Assembly (NCBI GenBank): GCA_040751985.1
Contig: JBFMFU010000093.1
Span: 62,001-126,000, forward strand
DNA length: 64,000 bases
Direction: 5' to 3'
Origin: Desulfoferula sp040751985
GTDB taxonomy: Bacteria; Desulfobacterota; Desulfarculia; Desulfarculales; Desulfarculaceae
The notes beneath the pieces were generated by a model. The model was not told the DNA's origin. It was given only the letters and a program-made list of their open reading frames with translations, and searched no databases. Below are positions 1 to 9,463 of this stretch, in pieces; positions within the stretch are counted from its first letter, which is position 1; each line of letters opens with the position of its first letter. A program made the translations under genes and the position numbers.

Positions 1-1473
1 GGTCATCTGATTCATCAGCGGCAGGCTCTGGGTGGCCACGGCGGGCACGAAGATGTCCGTGGCGCGGGTTACCTCGCCGCTGGGCAGCACAAAGCCCGAC
101 ACGCCGGTGTTGGCGGACCGGGCGCTGGCCAGACGGTTCTCCACCGAGCGGAACATCAGGTGGGCCATGTGCTGATAAGGCGCGCTGGTGCGGCCAAACC
201 AGGCGTCGTTGGTCTGGTTGACCAGCAACCGCGCCCCGTTCTTTTTCTGGGCCCGGGCCAGCTCCGGGAAGATGGATTCGTAGCAGATCAAGGGTCCCAC
301 AGGCACCCCGCTCACGTCCAGGGTCTTGCCGGCCTGGCCCACGGCGAAGTCGTCGCCGATCTGGGCCACGGCCCGCACGAAGAACAGAATCTGCTGCAGG
401 GGCACGTACTCGCCGAAGGGCACCAGGTGCACCTTGTCGTAGAAGACGCGGGGCTCCCCTCCGGGGCCCAGCAGCCAGACCCGGTTGCTCACCTGCAGCC
501 GCTTGCCCTTCTCAATCGCACCCAGGCAGCCCAGCATCAAATACACACGGTGCTGACGCGCATACTCCAGCACCGGCCGGCTGAGGCGCGCCTCGCGCAG
601 AAAGTAAAACGGCGCCGCGGATTCGGGCCACACCACCAGCCAGGGCCGGCCGGAGACCTGCTGGCCGCCCCGGCTGGTCAGGTCCATCTGCCGCTGCAGC
701 ACCTGAACGCGCAGGCCGCGGTTCCAGAGCTCGCGCAGGCTGAAGTTGCCCTGCACCACGGTGACGGCCAGCTTGGGCGCTGCGGCCTGGAGCGCACGCA
801 CCTGCTGCAAACGCCAGCTTCCCCAGCTCCAACCCAGGGCCAGCAGCATCACCAGCGCCGCTGCGGCCGCGGCCTGGGACCATCCCCAGCGGCCACCTTC
901 CAGGCGGGGCAGGATCAGCCAGGCGGCCAGTACGTTGGCCAGCACCAGCAGCGCACCCAGGCCGGTGGTGCTCCAAAGCTCCAGGCTTTGGATCAGGGGC
1001 AGCGCCCCGCTCAGGCCCATGGCATAGGGCAGCCAGGGCAGGCCGGTGAATATCTGGCCGCGCACCCACTCCAGCCCGGCCCAGGCCAGGGGCGCGGCGA
1101 TGAGCAGTACCCAGGGCTTCTTGGCGCCCCACCAGCTCAGCAGGCAGGCCCAGACCCCGGCGTAGGCCCCGATGTACCAGACCAGGATCAAGAGGGTCAG
1201 GGTGGCCAGGGGCCAGGAGAGCCCGCCGTAGTTTGTGAAGACCACGGTGAGCCAATACATCAGGCCCAGGAACAGGGCCAGGCCCCAGAGCCAGCCCGCC
1301 ACCAGGGCCTGGCGAGGGGGCAGGCGGCGGGCCAAGGCCAGCAGCGGCACCAGCCCCACCAGGGCCAGGGGCCACAGGTTCAGCGGCGGAAAGGCCACAG
1401 CCAGGATCAGGCCGCTGAGCGCGGCGGCCAGGACCGCCCCCCGGGGAGGGCGCCAGCGATCGAGTCTGGACAA
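1..1473 (-). CDS. lnt: Apolipoprotein N-acyltransferase, 3' end outside window
   Basis: Transfers the third acyl chain onto the N-terminal cysteine of apolipoproteins at the periplasmic face of the inner membrane. About 491 codons are visible. The N-terminal half is a series of hydrophobic segments, followed by a nitrilase-type domain. The catalytic triad is visible: Glu in WPESAAPF (about residue 281), Lys in YDKVHLVPFGEY (about 347) and Cys in LICYES (about 395), matching E. coli E267/K335/C387 spacing. I chose the TTG start because it lies 6 nt after the stop of the upstream CBS-protein gene and an in-frame TGA bounds it. The corC-lnt order is the same as in E. coli. The C-terminal residues are lost at the window edge. 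Confidence 0.93.
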   Translation of the reverse strand, partial: MSRLDRWRPPRGAVLAAALSGLILAVAFPPLNLWPLALVGLVPLLALARRLPPRQALVAGWLWGLALFLGLMYWLTVVFTNYGGLSWPLATLTLLILVWYIGAYAGVWACLLSWWGAKKPWVLLIAAPLAWAGLEWVRGQIFTGLPWLPYAMGLSGALPLIQSLELWSTTGLGALLVLANVLAAWLILPRLEGGRWGWSQAAAAAALVMLLALGWSWGSWRLQQVRALQAAAPKLAVTVVQGNFSLRELWNRGLRVQVLQRQMDLTSRGGQQVSGRPWLVVWPESAAPFYFLREARLSRPVLEYARQHRVYLMLGCLGAIEKGKRLQVSNRVWLLGPGGEPRVFYDKVHLVPFGEYVPLQQILFFVRAVAQIGDDFAVGQAGKTLDVSGVPVGPLICYESIFPELARAQKKNGARLLVNQTNDAWFGRTSAPYQHMAHLMFRSVENRLASARSANTGVSGFVLPSGEVTRATDIFVPAVATQSLPLMNQMT

Positions 1474-1479
1474 GAGGGG

Positions 1480-2346
1480 TCAGTCTCCGGACGGGGTGGG
1501 CTGGGGCTGGGCGAGGAAAACCTGCACCTTGGTTACCCGGCGCTGGTCGGCGTCCACCACCACCATGCGCAGGGGGCCGAAGCTCACCTCTTCCTGGGGC
1601 CGCGGCACCCGACCCAGCAGGGTGACCACGAAGCCGCCCAGGGTCTCGAAGCGGCCCTCGGGCAGCTTCTCGGGCAGTTCCACACCCAAGTGCTCGGAGA
1701 GCTTGTCTATCTCCAGGCGGGCGTCGGCCAGCAGGGAGCCGTCGGCCTGCTCTTGGAACAGGGGCTCTTCCTGGTCGTATTCGTCCACGATCTCGCCGAC
1801 GATCTCTTCCAGCACGTCTTCCATGGTGACGATGCCGGCGGTGCCGCCGTACTCGTCTACCACCACCGCCAGGTGCACCCGCTTGCGCTTGAAGTCGCTT
1901 AGGAGCTGGTCAATGGGCATGCTCTGGGGCACGAACAGCGGCGGCCGGCAGATGTCGCTGAGCTTGACCCCGGCGGCGTCCCGGCCCCAGTAAGGCAGCA
2001 GGTCCTTGGCGTGCACCACGCCCTTGATATGGTCCAGGTCCTCGCCAGTAATGGGGATGCGCGAGTGGCCCGAGCGCACGATCACCGCGATGATTTCCTC
2101 CAGGCTGGCGGACTCGGGCACGGTGGCCATGTCGATGCGGGGCACCATCACCTGGCCGGCGGTGGTTTCGTCCAGCTCCAGGACGGCCTCGATCATCTTG
2201 CCCTCGCGGGGTGTGATCAGGCCCTGGGCCTCGCCTTGGTCCACCAGGCCGTGTATCTCGCGCTCCAGGTCCTCGGAGGTGTTCACCGGGCCGCTGAACA
2301 ACTGGCGCAGCCGGTGCAACATCCCTGGTCGTGGCTCAGGTTCCAA
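1480..2346 (-). CDS. corC: CorC/HlyC-family CBS-domain protein
   Basis: Cytosolic CBS-pair protein of the CorC/TlyC group. Family members are linked to magnesium and cobalt efflux or, in other bacteria, to membrane stress; the exact role here is not shown. Two CBS motifs occupy about residues 70-190 (MVPRIDM at the start, VVDEYGGTAGIVTMED in the second), followed by the C-terminal CorC_HlyC domain (about 205-283, with the FETLGGFV motif). The 288-residue length is typical. There is no N-terminal DUF21 membrane domain, so this is the soluble type found beside lnt. The start is TTG with only a weak Shine-Dalgarno; an ATG eight codons in is an alternative. Confidence 0.9.
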   Translation of the reverse strand: MEPEPRPGMLHRLRQLFSGPVNTSEDLEREIHGLVDQGEAQGLITPREGKMIEAVLELDETTAGQVMVPRIDMATVPESASLEEIIAVIVRSGHSRIPITGEDLDHIKGVVHAKDLLPYWGRDAAGVKLSDICRPPLFVPQSMPIDQLLSDFKRKRVHLAVVVDEYGGTAGIVTMEDVLEEIVGEIVDEYDQEEPLFQEQADGSLLADARLEIDKLSEHLGVELPEKLPEGRFETLGGFVVTLLGRVPRPQEEVSFGPLRMVVVDADQRRVTKVQVFLAQPQPTPSGD

Positions 2347-2429
2347 TTCTCCATGTCTCCTGCAAAGACCCGAAGATATCAGGCTAAATTTAACGCCTGG
2401 GGCGAGTCAGGTCAAAAATTTTCCCGTTG

Positions 2430-3260
2430 TCACCATAAAGACACCTTGGCCGGCGGCAGCAGGCCGCTGGCCCGGCCGCGGGCTAGCAGCTCCTCCACGG
2501 CAGCCAGGCCCTCGTCACCCAGGTCGCGGCTGAAGTCGTTCACATACAGCTCTATGTGCTGGACCACCACCGAGGGTTGCATCTCCTGGGCGTGGGCCAG
2601 AACGTAGTCGCGGGAGTCCTGGGGGTGGGCCTGGGCATGGGCCACGCTGGCGGCCAAGGTCCGCTCAACCTGCCCTATCACCTCCGGCCCCAGGTCGCGG
2701 CGGGCCACAATGCAGCCCAGGGGTATGGGACGGCCGGTCTCCGTCTCCCACCAGGCGCCCAGGTCCAGCAGCGAGGCAAGGCCGTAGCTGGGGTAGGTGA
2801 AGCGGCCCTCGTGGATGATCAGCCCGGCTTCGAACTGCCCGCCGGCCACCGCGGGCATGACCTGGCTGAACTCCATAGTCTGCACCAGGGGCGGCCGGCC
2901 CAGATACAGGCTGAGCAGCAGATGCGCGGTGGTGAGCCGGCCGGGCACCGCCACCCTCACCTGCCCCAGGCGCGCGGGGTCAAAGCCGGTACGGGCCACC
3001 ACCAGCGGCCCGCAGCCCCGGCCCAGGGCCGCGCCGGCGCGCAGGAGCTGGTAGCGCTCCAGCACGTGGGCCAGGGCGTGGAAGCTGAGCTTGCTGACCT
3101 CCAGCTCGTGGGCCAGGGCCCGCTGGTTCAGCTCCTCCACGTCAGCCAGGAACGGTGCGACGCTCAGGCCGCCACTGTCCACCAGGCCGTGCACCAGGGC
3201 GTGGAAGGCGAAGGTGTCGTTGGGGCAAGGCGAAAAGCCGAAGCGCAGGGCGCGGCCCAT
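2430..3260 (-). CDS. mqnD: 1,4-dihydroxy-6-naphthoate synthase
   Basis: Enzyme of the futalosine route to menaquinone: it converts cyclic dehypoxanthinylfutalosine to 1,4-dihydroxy-6-naphthoate. The 276-residue protein has the periplasmic-binding-protein-like MqnA/MqnD fold. The opening FGFSPCPNDTFAFHALV is characteristic of MqnD, and IIHEGRFTYPSYGL lies mid-protein. Its ATG overlaps the mqnB stop by one base (TGATG), indicating translational coupling. With mqnB it shows that the host makes menaquinone by the futalosine pathway. mqnA, mqnC and mqnE are not in the window. Confidence 0.93.
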   Translation of the reverse strand: MGRALRFGFSPCPNDTFAFHALVHGLVDSGGLSVAPFLADVEELNQRALAHELEVSKLSFHALAHVLERYQLLRAGAALGRGCGPLVVARTGFDPARLGQVRVAVPGRLTTAHLLLSLYLGRPPLVQTMEFSQVMPAVAGGQFEAGLIIHEGRFTYPSYGLASLLDLGAWWETETGRPIPLGCIVARRDLGPEVIGQVERTLAASVAHAQAHPQDSRDYVLAHAQEMQPSVVVQHIELYVNDFSRDLGDEGLAAVEELLARGRASGLLPPAKVSLW

Positions 3261-3940
3261 CAGGCCTCCTCCAGGGCCAGCAGGGCCCGCTGGGCGGCCT
3301 CGGCCCCGGCGGCCACGTCCAACTCGCGCTGGCCGGCCAGGTTGCTGATGCCGCGCAGGGCCGCAAAGGGCCGGCCGTAGTGCCGGGCCACCAGGCCCAC
3401 CGCCGCGGACTCCATGTCCTCCACGGCCGCGCCCCAGCGGGCGGCCACGGCCCGGGCCGTGGCCTGGTCGCCGCTGACCCGGCCCACGGTGGCGAAGACG
3501 CCCTGGGCCAGCTCCGGCCGGGCGGCCAGCAGGCGCTGGTTCAGGCCCGCGTCGCAGGGCAGGCGGTTGTAGACGCCCTGGGCCAGGGGTATGCCCACTT
3601 TTTCCAGGCCGTGCAAATAGTCCTGGGTCTGCACGCCCAGGTCGGCCAGCACCACCTCGCTGGCCAGGATTGCCTGTCCCTGGCGCAGGCCGCTGTCCGG
3701 GTAGGCCCCGGCGCAGCCCAGGTTCACTACCGCCGCTATCTCCGGCCGCGTCTCCAGGGCCGCGGTCACGGCCTGGGCCGCGTTGACCTGTCCCAGGCCG
3801 CTGAGCAGCAGGAGCATGTCCTGCCCGCCCAGGCGGCCGGCAAAGGCTGGCCGTCCGCCAATGGCCTCGGCTGGGGTCAGGCGTGAGATGAGCAGCCGGG
3901 CCTCGGCTTCCATGGCGATGATCAGCAGCCAGGCGCTCAT
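3260..3940 (-). CDS. mqnB: Futalosine hydrolase
   Basis: Nucleosidase of the futalosine menaquinone pathway: removes hypoxanthine from futalosine to give dehypoxanthinylfutalosine. The 226-residue protein has the PNP/MTA-SAH nucleosidase fold, with VVNLGCAGAYPDSGL and the VEDMESAAVGLVARHYG segment that carries the catalytic-site glutamates of this superfamily. It lies directly upstream of mqnD, and its ATG overlaps the TetR stop as ATGA. An MTA/SAH nucleosidase is the main alternative, but pairing with mqnD favours MqnB. Confidence 0.9.
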   Translation of the reverse strand: MSAWLLIIAMEAEARLLISRLTPAEAIGGRPAFAGRLGGQDMLLLLSGLGQVNAAQAVTAALETRPEIAAVVNLGCAGAYPDSGLRQGQAILASEVVLADLGVQTQDYLHGLEKVGIPLAQGVYNRLPCDAGLNQRLLAARPELAQGVFATVGRVSGDQATARAVAARWGAAVEDMESAAVGLVARHYGRPFAALRGISNLAGQRELDVAAGAEAAQRALLALEEA

Positions 3941-4581
3941 GTGGCCCCCAGGCCTTGGCGCAGGGTATCCACCAGGCGGCCGGTCAGGACCCGTGCCTGG
4001 TCCGGGTCGGCCTGGTACAGGCCCAGGCCCGGGTCCAGTTGGGCCACGCTGCTGGCCATCAGAAAGCGCTCCAGGGCCGCGTCCACCACAAAGGCGGCCA
4101 GCTCCAGGTCCAGGTCCGGCCTGAGCTGCCCGGCGGCCACGCCCTCGCGCAGCAGGTCCAGCAGGTAGTCCCGGCTGAACAGGCGTATGGAGGCCAGCAG
4201 CCGGCCCCGGAAGGGCACGTCGCCTTCGAAGACGATGCGCAGGTAGAGCTGGAACAGGCGGGGGTTGTCCTCGATAAGGGCCAGGCCGGCCAGCAGGCTC
4301 TCTTGGATGCGCACGAACACGTCCTGGCCCCGGCTCTGGTCGCGCACCCGGCGCAGGTGGTCCTTGACCCGGCCCACGGCGAAGTCGAAGACGTGCTGGA
4401 ACAGGCCGGGCTTGTCGCGGAAGTACTGAAAGATGCTGCCTTTGGCGATGCCCAGCCGGCTTACCAGGCTGTTCACCGAGGCCCGGGCGTAGCCCTTATC
4501 GGCGAACTCGCTCAGGGCCTCGTCCAGAATGCGCTCCTGCTTATCGGCTGACAGGTTCTGGAAGGTGTTGGAGGGGGCCAT
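3937..4581 (-). CDS. TetR-family transcriptional regulator
   Basis: DNA-binding repressor-type protein of 214 residues. The N-terminal HTH covers about residues 8-60, with the family signature VNSLVSRLGIAKGSIFQYFRDK. The rest is a helical ligand-binding domain of unknown specificity. I chose the ATG 2 nt downstream of the nusB stop; the longer reading into nusB gives a proline/glycine-rich shadow peptide. The gene ends in a 4-nt ATGA overlap with mqnB, so it is co-transcribed with the menaquinone genes. Its targets cannot be read from sequence. Confidence 0.9.
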   Translation of the reverse strand: MAPSNTFQNLSADKQERILDEALSEFADKGYARASVNSLVSRLGIAKGSIFQYFRDKPGLFQHVFDFAVGRVKDHLRRVRDQSRGQDVFVRIQESLLAGLALIEDNPRLFQLYLRIVFEGDVPFRGRLLASIRLFSRDYLLDLLREGVAAGQLRPDLDLELAAFVVDAALERFLMASSVAQLDPGLGLYQADPDQARVLTGRLVDTLRQGLGAT

Positions 4582-4583
4582 GG

Positions 4584-5003
4584 CTAGGCTTGGGCGGCCG
4601 GAGCATTGGCGGCCAGCAGGGAGTCCAGCACCGCGTTGATGAACGAGGGCGACTCGTCGCCGCCGTAGCGTTTGGCCAGCTCCACCGCCTCGTTGATGGC
4701 CACCTTGGGCGGCACCTGGCCCTGGCTGAAGAGCATCTCGTAGCAGGCCAGGCGCAGGATGTTGCGGTCCACCTGGGGCATGCGCTCTAGGCGCCAGCGC
4801 TGGCTGGCCTGGCCCAGCAGGCGGTCTATCTCCGGGCCGTGCTGGGCGATGCCCCGCACCAGCTCCTGCACGTAGCGCCACAGGCGGGCCGGGGCCGGGA
4901 AGTTGTCCGCATACAGGGACAGGGCCTCCTCGGGCGACCCGCCGTGCTCTATCTGGTAGAGCACCTGCAGGGCCAATTCACGGCTGCGGCGGCGGTCGCC
5001 CAT
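4584..5003 (-). CDS. nusB: Transcription antitermination factor NusB
   Basis: Small helical RNA-binding protein that binds boxA RNA with NusE (S10) and promotes rRNA antitermination. The 139-residue protein starts with the typical RRRSRELALQVLYQIE and carries LRLACYEMLF and VAINEAVELAKRYGGDESPSFIN, all characteristic of the family. It follows ribH by 10 nt. The ribH-nusB order is conserved in many bacteria. Confidence 0.97.
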   Translation of the reverse strand: MGDRRRSRELALQVLYQIEHGGSPEEALSLYADNFPAPARLWRYVQELVRGIAQHGPEIDRLLGQASQRWRLERMPQVDRNILRLACYEMLFSQGQVPPKVAINEAVELAKRYGGDESPSFINAVLDSLLAANAPAAQA

Positions 5004-5013
5004 GGCAGGCGGG

Positions 5014-5478
<465 letters not shown>

Positions 5479-5479
5479 G

Positions 5480-6700
5480 TTACCCCCTCTCCGCCAGATT
5501 GATCTGGCTCATCAGGTGCCCCATCTTGGTACACTTGGTGCGCAGGTAGGCCTCGTTCTCCGGGCAGGCGGGAATCTCCAGGGGCACCCGCTCGGTCACG
5601 GACAGGCCGTAGCCCTCCAGGCCCACCATCTTCTTGGGGTTGTTGGTCATCAGGCGCATCTGGCGCACTCCCAGATCGGCCAGAATCTGGGCGCCGATGC
5701 CGTAGTCGCGCATGTCGGCCGGAAAGCCCAGGGCCTCGTTGGCCTCCACGGTGTCGGCCCCCTGGTCCTGCAGCTCGTAGGCCTTGAGCTTGTTGATCAG
5801 GCCGATGCCCCGGCCCTCCTGCTTCATGTACAGGAGCACCCCGCGGCCCTCGTCGTTGATCATGCGCAGGGCCTCGGCCAGCTGGTCGCCGCAGTCGCAG
5901 CGCCGGGAGTGGAACACGTCGCCGGTAAGGCACTCGGAGTGCACCCGCACCAGCACCGGCACGTCGGGGCTGATCTCGCCCTTGACCAGGGCCACGTGCT
6001 CCAGGGTGTCCACGTCGTTGGAGTAGGCGATGGCCGTGAACTCGCCGAAGGCGGTGGGCAGGTGTACCTCGGCCTGGCGGTGCACGAAGGACTCGTTGCG
6101 CATGCGGTAGCTGATCAGGTCCGCGATGCTGATGATCTTCAGTTTGTGCCGGGCGGCGAAGACCTCCAGGTCCGGCAGGCGGGCCATGGTGCCGTCGTCC
6201 TTCATCACCTCGCAGATGACTCCGGCCGGGGTCAGGCCGGCCAGGCGGGCCAGGTCCACCGAGCCCTCGGTCTGGCCGGTGCGCACCAGCACGCCGCCGG
6301 GCTTGGCCCGCAGGGGGAAGACGTGCCCCGGGCTGACCAGGTCGTGCGGGCCGGACTCAGGGTCCACGGCGGTGCGGATGGTGTGGGCGCGGTCGTGGGC
6401 GCTGATGCCGGTAGTCACGCCGTGGCGAGCCTCCACCGAGACCGTGAAGGCGGTCTCAAAGGGCGACTGGTTGTCGCGCACCATCAGGGGCAGGCCCAGG
6501 CGCTCCACCATCTCCGGGGTCAGAGACAGGCAGATCAGGCCGCGGCCATAGGTAGCCATGAAGTTGATGGCCTCGGGCGTGATCAGCTCCGCGGCCATGG
6601 TTAGGTCGCCCTCGTTCTCCCGGTCCTCGTCATCCACCAGGATGACCATGCGGCCGTTTTGTATCTCTTCGATGGCCTCTTCTATGCTGGCCAAGGGCAT
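5480..6700 (-). CDS. ribBA: Bifunctional DHBP synthase / GTP cyclohydrolase II
   Basis: Makes both riboflavin precursors. The N-terminal RibB half (about residues 1-200) converts ribulose 5-phosphate to 3,4-dihydroxy-2-butanone 4-phosphate; acidic motif VDDEDRENEGDL and HVFPLRA are present. The C-terminal RibA half (about 205-400) opens GTP; the zinc site SECLTGDVFHSRRCDCGD and the EGRGIGL motif are intact. The 406-residue length is usual for fused RibBA. A GGAGAA Shine-Dalgarno sits 7 nt before the ATG. Confidence 0.97.
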   Translation of the reverse strand: MPLASIEEAIEEIQNGRMVILVDDEDRENEGDLTMAAELITPEAINFMATYGRGLICLSLTPEMVERLGLPLMVRDNQSPFETAFTVSVEARHGVTTGISAHDRAHTIRTAVDPESGPHDLVSPGHVFPLRAKPGGVLVRTGQTEGSVDLARLAGLTPAGVICEVMKDDGTMARLPDLEVFAARHKLKIISIADLISYRMRNESFVHRQAEVHLPTAFGEFTAIAYSNDVDTLEHVALVKGEISPDVPVLVRVHSECLTGDVFHSRRCDCGDQLAEALRMINDEGRGVLLYMKQEGRGIGLINKLKAYELQDQGADTVEANEALGFPADMRDYGIGAQILADLGVRQMRLMTNNPKKMVGLEGYGLSVTERVPLEIPACPENEAYLRTKCTKMGHLMSQINLAERG

Positions 6701-6762
6701 GGAGTTTCTCCTATGTGCTCGCCCGTGCGGGCGCGGCGCTCTTTAAATGTGGCCGGCCGGCC

Positions 6763-7245
6763 TTAAACGTCCAAGACGAACTTCTGTTCCACGATGGCCT
6801 GGCCCCACTGCTGCATCGGGTGCTCCTCGGCCAGGCGAAAGCCCGCGGCCTCGTACAGGCGCCGGGCCGCGTCCAGGCCGGCGAAGGTCCACAGGAACAA
6901 ACGCCGGTGCCCGGCCGCGCGGCCATAGGCCAGGGCCTCGCTGAGCAACCGCTGGCCCAGGCCAGTGCCCTGCCAGGCCGGGTCCACGATGAACCAGCGC
7001 AGGCGGGCGCCTTCTGTCTGGCTGCCGTCCAGGGCCACGGCCCCGGCCAGGCGCTCGCCCTGCCGGGCGGCCCGCAGAAAGTCGCGCTGGGGCTGAAAGC
7101 CGGCCATGAACTCGGACAGCTCTCTGCTCACCTGGGCCTCGAAGGACAGGTCCAGGCCCCAGTGCTGGGCGTAATACACGGCGTGGAGTTGGGTGATCTG
7201 GCCGATCAACCCAGGATAATAGCCGCTAAGCTCCACCTCCTCCAC
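6763..7245 (-). CDS. GNAT-family N-acetyltransferase
   Basis: Predicted acetyl-CoA-dependent acetyltransferase of about 160 residues; the substrate is unknown. The acetyl-CoA loop is visible as VDPAWQGTGLGQRLL (about residues 91-105), followed by LFLWTFAGLDAARRLYEAAGF, the usual C-terminal GNAT motif B. The start is a GTG; a second GTG three codons later is possible. It sits between ribE and ribBA, but nothing suggests a direct riboflavin role. Confidence 0.8.
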   Translation of the reverse strand: MEEVELSGYYPGLIGQITQLHAVYYAQHWGLDLSFEAQVSRELSEFMAGFQPQRDFLRAARQGERLAGAVALDGSQTEGARLRWFIVDPAWQGTGLGQRLLSEALAYGRAAGHRRLFLWTFAGLDAARRLYEAAGFRLAEEHPMQQWGQAIVEQKFVLDV

Positions 7246-7286
7246 CGCGCCGCCACTCTCCGCTGCCTCGGGCTGGGCCAGGGCCT

Positions 7287-7937
7287 CTAGTAGCCCATGC
7301 GCCTGAGGTCTTCGCTGGTCAGGCCGCGGCCGGCCCCGGGCGCGCCCTCATCGCGATTTAGCAGCCTAGCCACATACTTGCCGATGAGGTCGGTCTCAAT
7401 ATTAACAGAATCGCCTTGCTTGGCAAGATGCAGGGTGGTGGTCTGCCAGGTGTGGGGGATGATGTTAAGAGCGAAGCGGTCGGGGCCCACCTGGTTCACG
7501 GTCAGGCTGATGCCATCCAGGCAAACCGAGCCCTTTTCCACTACATAGCGCAGGTGTTCGGCCGGCAGCCCCACCTCCAGGACATAGGAGGCGCCCTGGG
7601 GTTGGATGCGCAGCAGGCTGCCCAGGCAGTCCACGTGGCCGGTGACCAGATGGCCGCCCAGACGCTCGCCCAGGCGCAGGGAGCGCTCCAGGTTCACCTC
7701 CGCGCCGGCCTGCAGCCGGCCCAGGGTGGTGCGGCTCAGGGTCTCGGCCGACACGTCCACGGCGAAGCCCTGGGGGGTGAGCTTGGTCACGGTCAGGCAG
7801 GCGCCGTTGACCGCGATGGACTCGCCCAGCACGGTCTCGGCCAGGGGCCAGGGCGGAGAAATGATAAGAACCGCGTCCGGGCCCTGGGACGTGATGCGCC
7901 CCACCCTGCCCATACCCTCCACCAGGCCGGTGAACAT
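7287..7937 (-). CDS. ribE: Riboflavin synthase, alpha subunit
   Basis: Dismutates two 6,7-dimethyl-8-ribityllumazine molecules into riboflavin. The 216-residue protein has the two internally repeated lumazine-binding barrels: MFTGLVEGMG with VNGACLTV in the first (about 1-95) and GHVDCLG with LDGISLTVN in the second (about 96-195). The opening MFTGLVE is diagnostic and fixes the start. It stands between the VOC gene and the GNAT gene within the riboflavin series. Confidence 0.97.
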   Translation of the reverse strand: MFTGLVEGMGRVGRITSQGPDAVLIISPPWPLAETVLGESIAVNGACLTVTKLTPQGFAVDVSAETLSRTTLGRLQAGAEVNLERSLRLGERLGGHLVTGHVDCLGSLLRIQPQGASYVLEVGLPAEHLRYVVEKGSVCLDGISLTVNQVGPDRFALNIIPHTWQTTTLHLAKQGDSVNIETDLIGKYVARLLNRDEGAPGAGRGLTSEDLRRMGY

Positions 7938-7948
7938 GATCTGGCCCC

Positions 7949-8311
7949 TTACTCCTTGCGCTGCTGCCAGAGGCCGAAGACCGCGCCCTGGGGGTCGCTG
8001 ACCACGGCGTACCAGCCCATGCCCGGCACCGAAGCCTTGGGCTTGAGCACCGTGCCGCCCAGGCGCTTGAGTTTTTCGCAGGTCTCGCTGAGGTCATCCA
8101 CCTCCACGTACATGGTCCAGGCCACGGGCACGTCGGGTCCGGGCCGGGGCATCATGCCGCCGGTGGGCGGCTGGCCGGTGTGCACGAAAAAGTAAGGCAG
8201 TTTGGAACCGGCAAATGGCTCCAACTGCCACTTGAACAGTCCGGTGTAGAACTGCTTGGCCTCTTCCAGGTTGCTGGTGGTCAGCTCCACCCAACATACG
8301 GGATTGCCCAT
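7949..8311 (-). CDS. VOC-family (glyoxalase-like) protein
   Basis: Small metalloenzyme-fold protein of 120 residues, vicinal-oxygen-chelate superfamily. It starts with PVCWVELTTSNLEEAKQFYT, typical of predicted-lactoylglutathione-lyase homologues, and ends with WYAVVSDPQGAVFGLWQ. One betaalphabetabetabeta pair is visible. It is inserted between ribD and ribE with short spacing, so it is probably co-transcribed. No substrate can be named. Confidence 0.85.
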   Translation of the reverse strand: MGNPVCWVELTTSNLEEAKQFYTGLFKWQLEPFAGSKLPYFFVHTGQPPTGGMMPRPGPDVPVAWTMYVEVDDLSETCEKLKRLGGTVLKPKASVPGMGWYAVVSDPQGAVFGLWQQRKE

Positions 8312-8347
8312 GCTTGCCTCCTTGTGGCCGCGCTCAGGTCTTGCCAG

Positions 8348-9463
8348 TTATTTTACCGCGGCCCACAACATGACGTCATCGCCGAAGCGGCGCACCAGGG
8401 GCCGGCTCAGGGCCACGGCCTGGTCCATGCGGGCCACGCCGGCGCCGCCGATCATGGGCGGCGCCGCGGCCCCGCCCACCAGCTTGGGCGCGAAGAAGTA
8501 CATCACCTCGTCCACCAGCCCCTGGGCCACTAGGGCCCAGGCCAGCTCGGCCCCGCCTTCGGCCAAGAGGCTGGTGACGCCCCGCCGGCCCAGCTCGGCC
8601 AGCAGCACGGACAGGCCCACCCGGCCGCCCGGCCCCAAGGGCAGGGGCAGCACCTCGGCCCCGGCTTTTTCCAGGGCCCGGCGCTTGTTTTTGTCCGGGC
8701 TGGGCCCGCAGGCCACCAAGCAGCCCGGCGCGGCGGTCCGGTCCAGGGCCTTGGCCGTGGGCGGCAGGCGCAGATTGCTGTCCACCACCAGGCGCAGGGG
8801 ATTGCGGCCGTGGGGCAGGCGGCAGGTGAGCTGGGGGTCGTCGCTGAGGGCGGTGCCCGCGCCCACAGCTATGGCGTCCACCCAGCCCCGCAGTCGGTGC
8901 ACGAAGCGCCGTGCGGCCGGCCCGGTCACCCAGCGGGAGTGGCCCTCCACGGTGGCGGTCTTGCCATCCAGGCTGGCCGCGGTCTTGAGTATCACGTGCG
9001 GCCGGCCCTTGGTGGCGTGGGTGATGAAGAAACGGTGCTCAAAGGCGCACTGCGGCCCCATCACGCCAGGCGTGACCTGCACCCCCTGGGCGGCCAGGAA
9101 CTCCCCTCCCCCGCCTTTGACCTTGGGATTGGGGTCGCCGGCGCCGTAGAACACGCGGGCCACGCCGGAGTGCAGGATGGCCTGGGTGCAGGGCGGGGTG
9201 CGGCCCTGGTGGTGGCAGGGCTCCAGGGTGACGTAGATATCCGCGCCACGGGCGGCCTCCCCGGCCTGGCGCAGGGCGAGCACCTCGGCGTGGGGCTGGC
9301 CGGCCTTGGCGTGCCAACCGCGGCCAACTATGCGGCCCCCGGCCACCACCAGCGCCCCCACGGCCGGGTTGGGCGCGCTGTGGCCCAACCCCCGGCGGGT
9401 CAAGGCCAGGGCCCGGCGCATGTAGTGCTGCTGAACGGTGTCGGATGGGAGGGCGGCGGCCAT
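8348..9463 (-). CDS. ribD: Bifunctional pyrimidine deaminase/reductase RibD
   Basis: Second and third steps of riboflavin synthesis: deaminates then reduces the pyrimidine from RibA. The N-terminal deaminase domain (about residues 12-150) has the zinc motif HAEVLAL followed by PCHHQGRTPPC. The C-terminal reductase domain (about 155-370) has TAASLDGKTATVEGHSRWVTG and LLAEGGAELAWAL. The length of 371 is normal. The ATG overlaps the nrdR stop as TGATG, so the two are translationally coupled. Confidence 0.97.
   Translation of the reverse strand: MAAALPSDTVQQHYMRRALALTRRGLGHSAPNPAVGALVVAGGRIVGRGWHAKAGQPHAEVLALRQAGEAARGADIYVTLEPCHHQGRTPPCTQAILHSGVARVFYGAGDPNPKVKGGGGEFLAAQGVQVTPGVMGPQCAFEHRFFITHATKGRPHVILKTAASLDGKTATVEGHSRWVTGPAARRFVHRLRGWVDAIAVGAGTALSDDPQLTCRLPHGRNPLRLVVDSNLRLPPTAKALDRTAAPGCLVACGPSPDKNKRRALEKAGAEVLPLPLGPGGRVGLSVLLAELGRRGVTSLLAEGGAELAWALVAQGLVDEVMYFFAPKLVGGAAAPPMIGGAGVARMDQAVALSRPLVRRFGDDVMLWAAVK

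Noticed and set aside
160..1902. Long plus-strand open frame over lnt and corC
   Set aside because: Gln/Pro/Gly-rich translation without a Shine-Dalgarno; the minus strand encodes two recognisable proteins.
4584..4881. N-terminal extension of the TetR protein into nusB
   Set aside because: The extension is an out-of-frame shadow of nusB; the HTH begins right after the ATG at 4581.
5480..9463. FMN riboswitch for the riboflavin genes
   Set aside because: I looked upstream of ribD, ribE, ribBA and ribH for the conserved RFN elements and saw none; spacing between the genes is too short to hold one.
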